64,000 nucleotides of DNA from Symbiodinium kawagutii. Taxonomy: Eukaryota > Sar > Dinophyceae > Suessiales > Symbiodiniaceae. The translations under genes were made by a program, and so were the position numbers. The stretch covers positions 710,362 through 774,361 of the forward strand of contig VSDK01003948.1 in assembly GCA_009767595.1 (NCBI GenBank), written 5' to 3'. How positions within the stretch are numbered: the stretch's first letter is position 1; the number at the start of each line of letters is the position of its first letter. Below the pieces are notes generated by a model. The model had not been told where the DNA came from and ran no database searches. It saw only the letters and a program-made list of their open reading frames with translations. This document shows, piece by piece, positions 1 to 14,100 of the stretch.

Positions 1-3000
1 TCTTCATCTCTTCCATCGCCTGATTCTGCCTGAATCTCAAGGGAGGTTCCAAACAGTTTCTCATGTCTGCCTGCAAATGCTTTGCCACCAAACATGTCCA
101 GGTTTCTCTGCAGTGCAACTCCAAAATCTGAAGATCAAAGGAGCAACTGGGAGCCCGGCTTCTCAGCCATATCTTGTTCCATCCTCTGGATTCGCTCCTG
201 CATCTCTTTGAATTGGATGTCTTTGACCAGCATCTCTTTCTCGTGCTCTTCCACCTTTGCCAAGCGTTCTTGCATCTCTCGAAACTGCATCTCTTTCTCG
301 CAGCTCCAATGGCCACCTGAAAAAAGGTGCCGCTGAGTCGAACTGGAAAAGCGTTGGCCAAATCCCTCAGACGCTTGTCCACAGCGAATGGATTCCCCGA
401 ACCATCAAGGGACCACCATGTCTGGGGTATTACGGGCAGTCTTTGCTACTAGTTACCCTTGGTTAAGCCAGCTTCAACCAGCTCATTAACCGTTAACTAA
501 TCATTCTAATCTAGTATGCATTCTTGAATCTAGTTTCATAGTTGTGGCTTCAGTACCTTTTAAATTAACCATTACGTTGCGTATCCATTTTTAAACTGAC
601 GTGACACAGGATAAGCAACACAAACAGTAGCAACAACAAAAAACAAAACATCCAACATCCAAAATCCAAAATCCAACAACCAACAACCAACATCAGCCCA
701 AAATAAGGGGCTCGGCAACTAATCCAATTCACAAACATCCGTTGCGAACGCGTTCCCGTTGCCTGTCTCGTAATCCTGGAATGTGGCAGAGTTCACGTCG
801 TCCTGGCGGCCAAGGCACATCCCAGAAAAGTGTCTGTTGGATGTTTTTTCGCCAGGGCGAAACGAAAACACATGATGTTTTTAAGTGGTTTCACAGGGGA
901 TTATAATGGTTAGTAATGGGGGATAGTCACCAAGAATAATGGTAAGACAGCTACTCTACGGTGGTTTCACAAGTCATGGGGAATCCGAGAAGTTATTCTT
1001 GGTTTATCACTGTCAATGATCAATATTGGATGATTTGGGGGGTACCCCTCCAATCCTCTTGCCTGCTGTGACAAGCCAAAAGTTCCGGCAAGTTGCTGGG
1101 TTTACAACAACTTGGCCAAATTGTTGACTGGAAACTCAGATTCTCATAGTGTCGGTATCCTGAAACTCAGATTCTCATAGTTTAGAAGATCCTCATAGTT
1201 TCTCATTAGAGAATTGACCTCTTAGAAATGTTTGACCTTGATTCTGGATTCTTTGAAGGCTGTGGGTCAGTTCACCCTGTACCCCTGGTTCCCCCATCAT
1301 TAACCGGCTTGTTTTGCCACTGTGATATTGTTGGTGAACTTATCCCCCATAAGTTTGTTGGTTAAAGCCTTGACCCATACATATAGTCGGTATATCCCCT
1401 AGTATTGTTGCTTATTATCTCCTGTTAGGAACCATCAACCAGCCAGTTAACCAGCCAGGTTGGTCATGATTCGGGAGGCCAACCCATCCGCTGATCCACC
1501 TCGTTGGTGCCATTGGCAGTGCTATAGGCAGTGCTTTGCCTCAAGCCGGCGAGGCAGATGCCGATGGCCCTAGCAGTAACCTTGCGCTCGGCACATGGTG
1601 TTGTTCGATGAATAATCAACTGGAAGTACATACAAGGTGGGGCCCCCTAGTTATAAGCTGCTTGATAAACCATTTCACCTTGGCTATATCTACCATAACC
1701 GGGCTTGTGCCAAGCCCTAGGGTAACCAATGAGCCCCACCAACAAAGCCAACGATCATTTTCCGAGGAAACCAATGATTTCGGGGGTGCCATCATTTTGG
1801 CACATACCCAACTGGAAATACCTAGGTACGAGTGATAGATGTATATAGACTAGATGTATCGGGGATATATCAGCATGTTTTCATTTCGGATACCTATTGC
1901 ATTCATACTACGAACCATGTACATTGATACGTTATATGAATAATCAACTGGATGTATAGGACATATTGTTGGAAGTGTCATGCACCTGTTGTGGGAATGC
2001 TGAACCTCCGGAAAGCATGTCATTATAACCATTGTTGGGGAAATATCAATCGATGGATTGGTCGAATAGTAAATACAATTTATCTCAAAAACACTAAGAA
2101 TCCAAGTTTATTTCTGTGACCCACCCAGTTGACTGAAGAGACTTATGCACCCTTACATGCCACATGTGTCAAAGCAAGAAACTACCACCACGCCTACAAC
2201 AAAAAGAAAGGGAGTGAGAGAAGCAACTGCCAAAAGTAACATAACTTTCAGCCATTGACCAGTTGCTGAGCAATATTGATATAACTTTGAACCATATATT
2301 AACCATCTACTAACCATCCTCAGCATGCAACAACCACCAGCAGCTACAACCCACCCAGCGCACTCAGTCGCGCTCGCCTGGATGGTGAGTTGCGGCAGGG
2401 CGACGGCATGTCTCTGATCTGCGGCTCCTGCTGCGGTTCCTGCAGCGCGGAGCTTGTGCTGGACGATATGACGCAAGTGGTTTCACCAGCTGAGCGATTA
2501 GCAATGGATACTACAGAGTGGTACCCCCTATATAGTATGGCTTCACTGACCCCAGCTGCACATCCAAGTAGATGAGCTACCAGTTTTACTAGGAAAACCA
2601 GCTATAAAATAGGATAACCATCATCATTAGCCACAATCTTCACTCCATGACCCCAAGCAGCAGCGCCTCTTCCTCTCGCAGCGTGATCAGCTGAGGCGGA
2701 GAAGGCTCCTTTTTGAAGGTGGGACCGTGCTGTACAGGAGAGCTCAGCCATTGGACAACCTTTCCACTTGGGGGTAATAATATGATATACCTGATGTATG
2801 TGTGCTTTTGCATGCATATGTATATATATATATATATATATTTGCTTTTGCATGCATATGTATATATATATATATATATATTTGCTTTTGCATGCATATG
2901 TATATATATATATATATATATTTGCTTTTGCATGCATATGTATATATTTGTTATGGTTGCTTCTATCTATCTAAACTTAAACACAAATGTTTACATATGT

Positions 3001-6000
3001 ATAAAGTAGGCCGTTTCCCAAAGCGGTGCCATTTCCAGTGCTGAAAGTTATCGCTTTGAGTTTTTGGGCGTTGCCCGATGTGTGCAAACACCCACAGAGT
3101 TTCACTGACATACGTTCACATCCAAGCTATAAGACAGCTAGAGATAATTGCCTAACATCATAACATCCCCTGTCTCTAAAAGCGCCACAGAAGCTTTTGT
3201 TGCACAGCGGCATTCTCATCCTCATCCTTTCATGGCAGCAGCTTGCCAGTGGGCATGATTTTCATAATTGTCATCATCATCGTCATCGTCTTCGTCATTA
3301 TCATCATCAGCTTGTTGTTGCGATTGATTACATCGCCATTTTATATATACATATACACCTACGGTTACCATCGGATACCTACAGTACACAGTGTAAAATA
3401 TGATACATCTCGTATACAATCGCCTCTTGTTAGTCACTAGCAACTATACCAACTATGACAATAAGTGCCATGAACCATTCTCATCATGGGAAAACGGACA
3501 GCCCCATGCTGCAGGCCCCAAGCCTTACGTGGAGCTGCTTTCGCTGCAAGTTCCTGCTGCAGAATGGACGAACCCGTCGCGCAATGTGGCCTTGACAAGG
3601 GGGTTTACAACTAGGGGTACGGTATCCGGTTAAGAACTGGGGAAACCACTAGGCTCATAACCAGGGCCATATCTAGGATTATAACTTGCCTCCTTCCTCA
3701 AGTTGGTCTACAGCTAGGTTCACTACCAAGCTAATGATGGAGACAAACTAACATGTTACAGCTGGGGAATCTATCCCAACTTATGACTGCCGGGGCCCAC
3801 CTTGAGGAAATGTTTTTTTTGTTTTCGAGTATGGTGAATCCAAATATCATAGCTGTGATTTTAGACCACCTTGTGATAAAATAAATTTCTATAGAATGTC
3901 TATCTGATTTGGACAAGTTGGGCTCAGCAGGTTTGAGCCATCCCCATATGAGCATGAGTGTGCGTGCTTGTGCATGCCATGTTTTTATCATCAACAGCCG
4001 CGCTGGATTTGCTTGGACACCTGCCTCGTGAAACGAATGTGACCCAAACGGCGCTGCAAATGTGTGCGCGATGATTGGTTTCAAAGCGGCTCTTCGCTGC
4101 AGCACAATTGATACAGACACGCTTCCATACCTACCATGATGTTCGCCTAATGTTGTGCCAGATCTGGGTTTTCCAGCACCAATGTTGCGAACAGCAAGAC
4201 ATCTTGAACTGCCTTCACAAGAACAACTCAACCATGCTTTCAGAGTGCAAATCTCTACATGAAGTGGGTGTTGTCTATTGCACGGTGTGGTAAAAGCAGT
4301 GATAGTTTGGATCGTTACATGGAGAATTGGCGATTTGGTATCTATCCACCTGGTCGTGATGGCAGGTGAATTCTATGTCGGAAAACCAGGCATCCTCCAA
4401 ATCTCTCCAATTGCTATGCTTGTTCTTCACTTACCTCAATCCTTGTTTTGACTGGCTTGACTGGCTTGACTGCCTTGTCCCCAAAGATAAGTTATGTCTT
4501 CCGTGTCAAACACTGGGTGGTTGAAGGTACCACAGCTGAGGGACATGCCCCTGTCCACGGGTGCCGCGAGTCCTCTTGCATTTTTTGCAGTTGAGCTTCC
4601 TCAGATTTCCAGACAATCCAGCAGTGTTAAGAGTTTCCCAAGAAAAATCGGATTTGAAGAATATATTTGCTCCCGGAAAATCATAGGAGGAATCTTCACT
4701 GACGGCACATTGATTGTTGTACCTTTCAATGTCCTAATTCATTCCGACCTTTTTCAGCAGAGCATCCATTTCTGCGGCTCGTCTTGCTTGCTCTTCCTCC
4801 CTTCGTTTGGCCTCATCAGCAAGACAGCGCGAACTGTCTTCCGGTCACGTAAACACAAGGAAACTGTCTTGCCAATGGATTGCTGGACATAAAAAGGAGT
4901 TGGAATCTATCCAACACATATATTTGGAAGCAGCCACTGGAAAAATTCTAAGAAATGAATTCCAAAATCCGGTGGAAGGCTGGATTGTATACATTTGTTG
5001 GAACGGCATGCTAACCAAACATCTGCCCCAGCCCATTTCCAAACTCTGCCTGCCTGGAATGTTGGAAGGTGCGTCACGACATCGTGTGTTCATCAAAATT
5101 ACCGCCCATGATCTAAGAAACTCTCACCTGCAATGATGGTTGAAAACCTTTGCATTGAGAACCGGTACTTCTGAAAACCTTTGCATAGGAACCAGCGATA
5201 CAGGCAGTTATTTTTGCAGCGTCGCCTGATAGGTTTTGGAGATTTGTCCATGACTGAGGGAGCTCAAGCGACTAGCCCTCTACCACTCAAAGGCACCACC
5301 AGGTTGTCAGCATCTTAGTTGCAAATCTCCCTGGAACAAGTGAAAATCCTTACTTTAGTAGGTGGGTCGGGGGGAATGAATCTCCAACAAGTATTTCTCT
5401 GCATTTCAAAAAAATCTCCCAGCTCAATCCACATCGCTTTTGTCGGCTCGGCATGGCCTCTGCGGCTGCTTCTGCTTGAATCCTTTCCTTCTCTTCGGCC
5501 TCTTTACGAAGCTGCTCTCGCATTCGCTCCATCTCCTCTTCATGCAGCCGTCTTGCCTGGGCGAAGTGCAACGGGTCACCAGGTGCTCATTGCAATGGCC
5601 AGGAGTGGACATCTGACCGCACTGCGGTACTGTCTTACTTGGGATCCACCAACCATAACCGACCTGGGGTGAGGAAATGATTGATTCAGGGGGCAAATTT
5701 TGACAAAGCACGGTTGTTGATGGCCCAACGTATGATGTTGGGTATTGAGCGGTCATTGTTAATTACTGTTGCTTAGCCTTGTGCGTACAGTTCCTGATTG
5801 TTGTCAGCTCAAACTTCGTGTTTGATTGGCTCAAGTGCACAAATGTTCAGATGCTTGTTGATGATTGTTACTGCCTATTCTTGTCTTGTGATTGATGAAT
5901 GAATGTGTTGGATCTTTTGTCGTCATATGTTGCTTGTTGATGATCGCTATTGTTGGTCATAGAACTGTTGATTGGCTATTTCACTGGATGACTCGCTGTC

Positions 6001-8110
6001 ACTTTATCGTGTCTTTTGGTTCAAGCTTTCTGGTCTTGCCTCTTGTCACTGTTTTTTGTCGTTTGTTGCAATTGCTTGTGGCACGGTCCCTCGTTATTTC
6101 CCTTGCAGTTGCAACTAATCTATGGCCGTTTCCATCTTATTTCCTCAGGTAGCTCCATGCTGTTGGACCACGGTTTCTTGTCGTTGGAAAGGTTCTTGTC
6201 ATTGGTCTTAACATGTCTTAATCATCAACCCTTCTTATGTCTTACATATTTCCTTGGTGAATGCTAGTTAACCATGGCGCTTAACCCATGAATGTCCGCA
6301 AGGCGGGCCTCCAGCAGTTACAAGTTGGTTGCGAAACCCCCTATAATTGGTATCCAACTTGCATGGTTATAAACCCCTCTCACTGGTTTATTTCTGTTAA
6401 ACCAACCTTTACACTTTACAAGTGGTTGGGGACCCACCTTGCATGAAGTTCATGGCTATTTCCATGTTTTCTTCTTGACAGTTGGCTATTTTTGTGGCAA
6501 CCATGGTGGTTAACCCATCAACCATGGCCATTTCCACGTTTCACTGGTGACTATCCCATGGATGCCCATGAACCCACAGGCTTCCACGTCACCCCCACCA
6601 TCGCCTCCTCGGCCCTTCGCTCTTCCTCACGCCGGCGTTCGGCCTGGCTATTCCGACAAGCGCTTGGAATTTCGAGGCCATGCACAGGGTGAGAACCCTT
6701 TGGTGGTTTCTTAAAATGGTGGTACCCCAAACCTGGTTCGTTTATATGATAGAAAGGGATGATATTGGATGTTTTGGGGGGTCCCCGATTTTGAGAAACA
6801 CCCATTAAGGGGCGTTGGCTTCGGGTTTTTTCAATTCACAATAGCAACAACAATGATGGATTTTCATAGGGATAAAACAGCTGTTAAGGAATTATGATGG
6901 GGAATTGTGAGGGATTATACCCAGAAGTGGCTGCCATAGGGGATAAAACGGGCTGAATTATAGGGGATAGTGACCAACAATAGAGATTTATAAGGGATAA
7001 CAATAGGGAATTATTACAACGGACTATAACGGGTTAATGGGGGATAATCACCAACAACAATGGTTAAAATTTAAACAACCAGAATTTGCTAAGCAGCTTC
7101 AACGCAACTAAAAATAGCCATGGTTGGTAATTATGTGATGGCGTGAAACAACCAGCAGCAAGTCAGAAAGCAATGATAATCCATGATGGATCGAAAAATC
7201 CAGACAATAGTAGCCGACAAGAAAAACTAAGGTTTCATCATCAAAACTCAAGACCAATAGCCTACGCGACGTAACAGTTGATGTTTAACCAAAAGCTTGA
7301 AGGTCATGTAGCCTTCCACAGCAGCACCTAAGCTTGGAAGCTTCCTTGGGTTCAACCAGCTGTGAGGCTTGAAACCCTCCGGTGCAGCAGGCTCCCAACC
7401 GCAGCCACCAACATGTCGCATCGTTACGTGGTCATCTGCTGCAGCTCACAGCTGCAGTCCTCACGTTGGATCTCCAGGTCGACCAAGCGCTTTCTGGCAC
7501 CGGTGATGGCAGGTTGCAACCTGGACGAAGCGAAGCATCACGTCTTAAGCAACCAATCACCAGCTATTGGCAGTCTCCATGAACCAGCTAGTGGCAAAGG
7601 GTTGGTGAATCTACATTGGCCAACTTATATGGTTAATGGCTATTAGAGTTCACCAAACCTTTGCAAACCATTTACCAGCCATTGGCAATCTCTACCAGAA
7701 GGTTAGGGCAGGGAATGTGCCAACAGAACCTGGACCAGTATACAAAATATACTTCCTTGTTTTTTCGATGCACCCACAATCATCCTTTCCACCTCCAGTG
7801 CATCAGTACCCCCAGAAACAACCCAAAATCTAGAGCTCAACAAAGGATTCCGACGATAATCATCATGGATGTGTGACTGCCATCAACGGTAATTACGGCA
7901 AGCGCTAGTCAAAGTGGATGTAGGCCACTAACTATGGTGTAATCCATCGCATTTGCAACTAAGAAATTACTCCATCCGATACAAGTCTCAGATATGTGTA
8001 ACGGCCATCAACCATTTCGCAAATGGTGGCAATTAAGGGCCCTGCCTCTTGTGCAAGATCCACCTCAAGTAAAGAGCCTTTTCGACTCGTTCGCGTCGCT
8101 TTGCTTTCGC
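1..8110 (-). CDS. Myosin coiled-coil tail exons (3' partial)
   Basis: Short, mostly phase-0 exons rich in Glu, Arg, Lys and Ala: 8110-8064 (AKAKRRERVEKALYL), 7493-7460 (KRLVDLEIQRE), 6643-6605 (AERRREEERRAEE), 5556-5458 (ARRLHEEEMERMREQL), 4811-4749 (KRREEEQARRAAEMDALLKK), 3556-3524 (QELAAKAAPRK), 2690-2652 (LITLREEEALLLG), 296-168 (MQERLAKVEEHEKEM) and 29-1 (partial). All can be joined without a stop except that the last junction is uncertain. The sequence predicts a long charged alpha-helical rod, probably for dimerisation or cargo binding. The 3556 and 2690 exons are weak, and another weak candidate lies at about 2370-2460. The gene continues left of the window. These exons could also belong to a separate gene downstream of the lever arm, but phase continuity makes this less likely. 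Confidence 0.7.
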
Positions 8111-11100
8111 CTGCGAGCACATGGACGCGTTCGCTTGGCTAACAAACATGCAGGAAAATGAAGGATCAAACGCACAAGGAAATAAAGTGTGTTTTGCATC
8201 TTTTTGCGAATTTTCTGATCATGTTGGTTGAATTTTGGATGGGTCTAGGGTTAACCATTGAATCACTGGCTGAATCATCATAATATAATTATGCGTGTTG
8301 GCAAAGTTACCATCTCTAGCAAAATCATGGATTTTCATGGCCCCGAGAAATAGTCTATCAAACGAATCGTGATGATGGGTGGCCAATACTGATTGACAAT
8401 TGAAAACTTTCGCTGTTCATGGGAGATGCTTTGCGACAGCACTGGAGTGGTTCTGGATGGTTGCCAAGATCAGCCAGCCATGAACCGTCTATTAATCCGT
8501 CCATTTCCAATCCAGTTAAGCAAACCATCAATCCATTCATACTCAGTTCCACATCCATCCACCAATCCACGAAAATTGGCTAACAAGCTCATGATGATCA
8601 TTCAACATGATGTCTTTTCTCGTGGCTATCCATCCATCATCAACCATCCTTATCTGAACGTACAATCACCATCATGAACCATCACCAAATACCAGTAATG
8701 ATAACCATCAATCTTGGATCACAATCAACCACCATCACCAAGAATGATCCCCACCACCCGTCCCACCAGCCCACCTCCAGCATCAGCTTCATCGCCAGGC
8801 GTACCGCGAAAGCTGCACCGCGCACACGGCGCCGCGCAGCGAGGGCGCGCAGACGCAGAGTCTCCCTGGGGCAATGGACCACCCACGGGGGAGCCCTACG
8901 GGTCACTGTGGTCACTATACCAGCCATAGGGTTACTAGGGTGACCCAGTGGGTAACTATAGCATAGGTCACTATAGCGACCACAGTTAACCATAGGTATA
9001 TACCCATAGCTATAGGTCACTATAGCAACCTATGGTTCACCCTGTAGATATTCATTAGGATCATATACCTATGGTTAACCCTTACCATAGGGTTACCTAT
9101 GCCAACCTATTGGTTGGTTAGCCATTGGTAAGTATCCAGTGGTACGTCACAAGTTCAACCTGCAGATTGGTACACCAACATGTATTGGTTTGTGGTTCAT
9201 AAGGCCTAGTAGTTCGATCATGCCCAACTGGGTCATGAACCACGAACCAATAGGGCTCAATGGCTGGTGGGTCGGGCTTATGAACCACGAAAAAGTCAGT
9301 CACTTCAGCTTCTGACACTATACCAACAATATGCTAAACCATAGGTCACTAAAGCACCCTATAGTCACCTATTAGGCCTACCTATGGTTGACCCTATATA
9401 CCATTGCCATAGGGGTTGCCTATGCCAACCACAGGTCCGTAACAGCTTCATCAGCGTCGTCCTCCTGGCCTGGCAGCCAGCAACAAAGGCTGCAGGCGTC
9501 CGATCAGCAACGCGCGAGTGCACAGCGTTCGAGCCGCGCGCTCAGCACGTAGAGCGGACAGGAACCTGCACAGCCAGCGTCCCAAGTTCCTGGGTAGGTG
9601 ATGAATCAACCATTTATGATGGGTTTGATCACCCATCAACATGATAAATCGTAGCTTTGATCATGTTTACTAGCGTTCTTATCCATCACATTTATGATAC
9701 ATATCAAATGTTTCACCATTTTTGCATAGGTTTGATCAAGGTCAGTGGAGGCTACCCTACTATCCACCCACATGATTATCAAATAACATGTGTTTTGATT
9801 GGTGGACCAAATAAGATTGCAACCCCTGTCAAGGTAAGGTGCTGCGAGATCACGATACATACCCTTCCCCCAAAGCCAGTTGGGCTCGTTCCGCCACCAA
9901 CCAGTCATGCAGCACGTCAAATGATTCCCACTTGAGATCAAAACTGGCAGTACTCCATGTTTTTTATCCGTCATTGAGATCAAAACCTACCATTTATCAT
10001 GTAGTTCATGTCCAACGATCAATTCTTGACATCAAAACCCCTGCCGTTTATCTACACGACTCCTGGGGGCCGCTCCTGTCCTCGCTCCTCCTTGGAAGGG
10101 ATAGCACAAACAGATACCCCTGGCTCCGCTCCATCTGCTCCCCGCCTTGGCAAATAGTTCACCAGCTGAATGGCATTGTTGGCACGCACCCACTTCTTCC
10201 TGGCACAACTCGGTGTCCAAAATGAGTCCCGAAACCATTTTAAACGTGGACGTGTAATGTAGTGGATGATTTGCCTGAAAAATGCTGATTTTCGAATTCC
10301 AGGTCAGTTTGACAAGGTGGGGACCCAAACCAGCTGTGGCATAATGTGTTCAGAGCGGGAAACCAGTCCATTTTAGAAGGAGTGATCATTTTAACAGCCA
10401 TTGCCAACAGGTATGATGAATGACGTGAAGACATAACTATTCCTAGCCATCATGTACCTATCGTCAAGAACAATTCTACCATCATGGTTCATTTGGACTG
10501 AGCGTTTGAGGTTCCAATTATTGACATAAATGTAATGGTTCCTCAATGATAGATTGGAGGTTTACCAGTTGCGTAACCTCCTCCCTAAATGCTGCCCCAC
10601 GAGCAAACACTTTCATCTCCTACAAGCACTCCACACGGGAGTCCATCCGATGTTGCTGCCACTGCCAAGTCCATCCACATTGGTGACCCCCGCTGGCGGG
10701 CTAGTAACTCTACTGCCGGTGATCTTACGGCTCACCAACATTGGGCTCGCTGTTGCTATCGCCGGCAGAAGTCAGCCACTACCACAGCCTTGCAAACTGC
10801 CAGCATGAGTATCACTCCCGTGCCTCCTAGTAAGGGATCGATCAAGACGATGATTGTTGCGTATGTCATAAACACCATTTAACCCACCTATGGTTCACTA
10901 CAGCTGCATCATTTACTGCTGGCTGCTCCTCTCGGACCTCGCCATTGATGGGATTGTACTCTGTACATTAGGAAGAACAAGCGAAGTACTTAAACAACCA
11001 AGAATTACCACGACCGCAACGTGTCACAAACACCTATCTGGCAATGTGCTAGCATGAGAGTCACAATAGATTGACAATCACGATTAGTGACTGCTAAAGA

Positions 11101-14100
11101 GTACTTAAAAGTCATGCAATATCAAAACGGTGATGGCAATATTATTGTGACTTTCCATCCTGATGTTAGGCTGAACCTGATATTATATCAATATTAAAAT
11201 GATGCATCATCAGGATATTGACAATCCCACCCCCTCCATCCTGATGATGTCGTGGACAATCTGTCGCAGGCGCTCAGGATCAGCTTCGGCACCTGCAAGC
11301 AGCCACTCTGGGTGGTCGACGCTGGTGTGCGTCAACCAGAAACATCCCTGGCCATCCCATCATTATCTAAGTACTGCGATCAATGATCTTATATGATCAT
11401 CCTTTGGACCAATGATTGTGAATGATAATCCTTCTTAATCATCATGTGGATTGCCTACTGTCAATAATGAACATACCAATGATTCTCATTCACAAGCGTC
11501 ATTTGCTACAGTCATTGTTCACCAACACCCAACATTACATACCAACACCATCATGAATCATTACGCATCACTCAACCACAGTTGGCGATTTGACCATCGG
11601 TGCCACGTCCCGGTTTCAACCATGGCTTCAGCCCAGCACCAGCGCCCTCGCCCTCCAGCACCAGCCATCCCCGGCCTTCCGAACGCATATCTTCCAGGGC
11701 CTTCAGCTGCCCGGCTTTAAGGAAGAGCCGCGACATGCCAAGCGCCCACTCCTACGGGCTCACCGGGGCATCCAGCAGGGGATAGATCACAGGGAGATCT
11801 GGGAGCCCACGAGCCGCCCATGACACTGGAGATCTGCAACCGATTCATCTGAGTGATACCCAGGGCATTCGCAGGTAGAGAACAAGATGCGGGCACCAAG
11901 TTCATATCAATGATCAAAATACTTTGTGAGAGATTGCGAAGTGCTACCCCCTGGTTGTGTAAATTGTCTGTTGACTATTTTGACAGCAATGCAGGCCCCC
12001 AACCAGTCATGAATTCGGAGTATTTTGGAGCCAACTTCCAGTGAGGTCGCCCATGGACAGGAGTCTCCGCCCCAGGCACATCAAAATCCTCATCTTCGGG
12101 ATGCACCAAGCATATACAAATCCACCCGGTGCCCCCCATGTAAGATGGCCGTTCTGACGCCACCGGTCCTATCTGTGGGAGCCCAAAATTAAGGTCACAT
12201 CGATTTGATGGGGAAACCACAGGCCACAGGTCATTGGGGGTACACAGCCAGGTTTCACATCGCCTAACCCTATACGTGTGGCGCTCCATGTTTCCCGGGT
12301 CCTCCTTGGGAACATCATACGCCAACATCAACGCCTCGATGAAGGTGCGCATGCCGTAGCGCTGGAAACTTTCGGGCAGAAGGTCTCCTGAAAGCACTGG
12401 AAAGCCAGTGGGGGATGGTCAATTGTAGGGGATGATAATAAGAGTAAAATGGTGAATCAGGGATCATCGGCACACCACCTTCGGTATACAGCGGTCTATG
12501 TTCAGAAACTAGGTTCTCCCAGCCATAACACACATGGCAACGGACAAACCCATTCGCAAAAAAGAGCCGAGGGAAGAAGTCGCATCAGAAATGCGATTCT
12601 CAGAATAACAGGCCACTCAAATCATCTGAAGATACTCAATGCACTACAAGTTCATCATACAATAGTTCGTCAAAAAATGTCCACCCAAAATGTTCCAAAA
12701 CCTGATGTGATCAGCAGAGGAAGCCTTGAGCGCTGCAAATCCCAGGCACTGAATCGCTTGACGATTTCATTGAAGAGACAACGGTTGGGATAGCCGTCAT
12801 GCATGATCTTCACCAGCTCAATGGTGCCACACCTCGTGCGCTGCTGCATGTGTTCGGCTCGGGGGGGATCCATGTTGCTGGCATCAGCAGTGACGAATGA
12901 TGGAGAATGATGGTTAAATCATAGTGAAATGGTGGCAAGTTGATGGTTAATAATGGATAATAGATCATAGTCATGGTTCAGAATGGCTGTTCATGATTGC
13001 TTCTGCCAAGGACTTAGAGTACTTACTGGCATATGATGGTTATTGATAGTACAGTGCATATAGGCGTATAGATATATACATTTATAAATAAAAATCGTTC
13101 TCTTGCCTATCCTGTTTCCGGGGATGACTTGGACTGATCCCAAAACGACGCTTTCAACCTGGGAATGTCGATTGGCCCTCCTGCACGGAAATGGCAGCAC
13201 GACCAACTTGGAAACTGATACAAGTTTGAACCAAACCACTCAGCCACATTGGCTGATTCGAAAAGTCGGATACCCCTGCTAAAAGACCGCCCCTTTGTTG
13301 TGTTATACATTCGAAGTCGAACCTTCTTTGACGGTGTTGACTGCGCAACCATGCATACAGACCTTAGCAACCGCAAACGTCAAGCAACTGCACCAGCTGA
13401 TCCATGACCAAATTCTCCTGGAAGATGGCAGGCTTTTGACATTCGTTGGGCTTGAAGCAACCTGCAGCGGCTGCGGCTGCAGTCTCTGGAGACACGACTG
13501 CTATCCGTAGCGCTACTCACTTTTCATCGGACTTGTCGGAGCGGACAGGGCAATATCCACTCAACAGCTTGCATACATGCTACCCCCCAAGTGCTCTGTT
13601 TCCATCTTTGGACCAACTGCCCCAAGTTGGGGATGTCCATCTAATCCTTGTCAAGTCACGGATGTAATGAAGATGGCACGTGTTGAGCGTCTCCAAGAGA
13701 TTCTCTAAATCCGCGCAGTATTTCTTACTGATGGATCTGAACACCACCTGGACAGGGCAGAAGTGCTGCTGGATGACTGGTCTCCCGATGGGGTTGACTA
13801 CCCTCCAACACTTTTGGTGTTTCTGTGAAAAAAGACCCGAACTTGGGAGCAAAGGAAACTATCATCCTANNNNNNNNNNAAAGAGTGTGCAGGAGAAGGG
13901 GGCCGCATATTTTGAGCTTGGGACACCTGTGGTTTGCAGACCCTTGATTGTTGGACCTTTGGCACATCTAGCAGGTTGTTCATCCTCTGGGCCATGGTAC
14001 ACCAAACCACAAACATGCTGTACTAGCTGCACAACGAAAGCAAGCCATGTTCAAAATCCTGGTGCAATAGGTGTGTCAACCCGCTATTCCTTTATCCGCT

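Noticed and set aside
2366-2476. Shared ELRQGDG reading with 58370-58400, suggesting a duplicated exon.
   Set aside because: Identity is limited to about 20 bp and the frames preferred at both sites are different, so chance is likely.
2602-3044. Tyr/Ile-rich frames on both strands.
   Set aside because: They are translations of the 40-bp TA-containing minisatellite.
5825-5845. TTGATTGGCTCAAG as a relict dinoflagellate spliced leader.
   Set aside because: Only the final bases resemble the leader, and no retrocopied gene follows.
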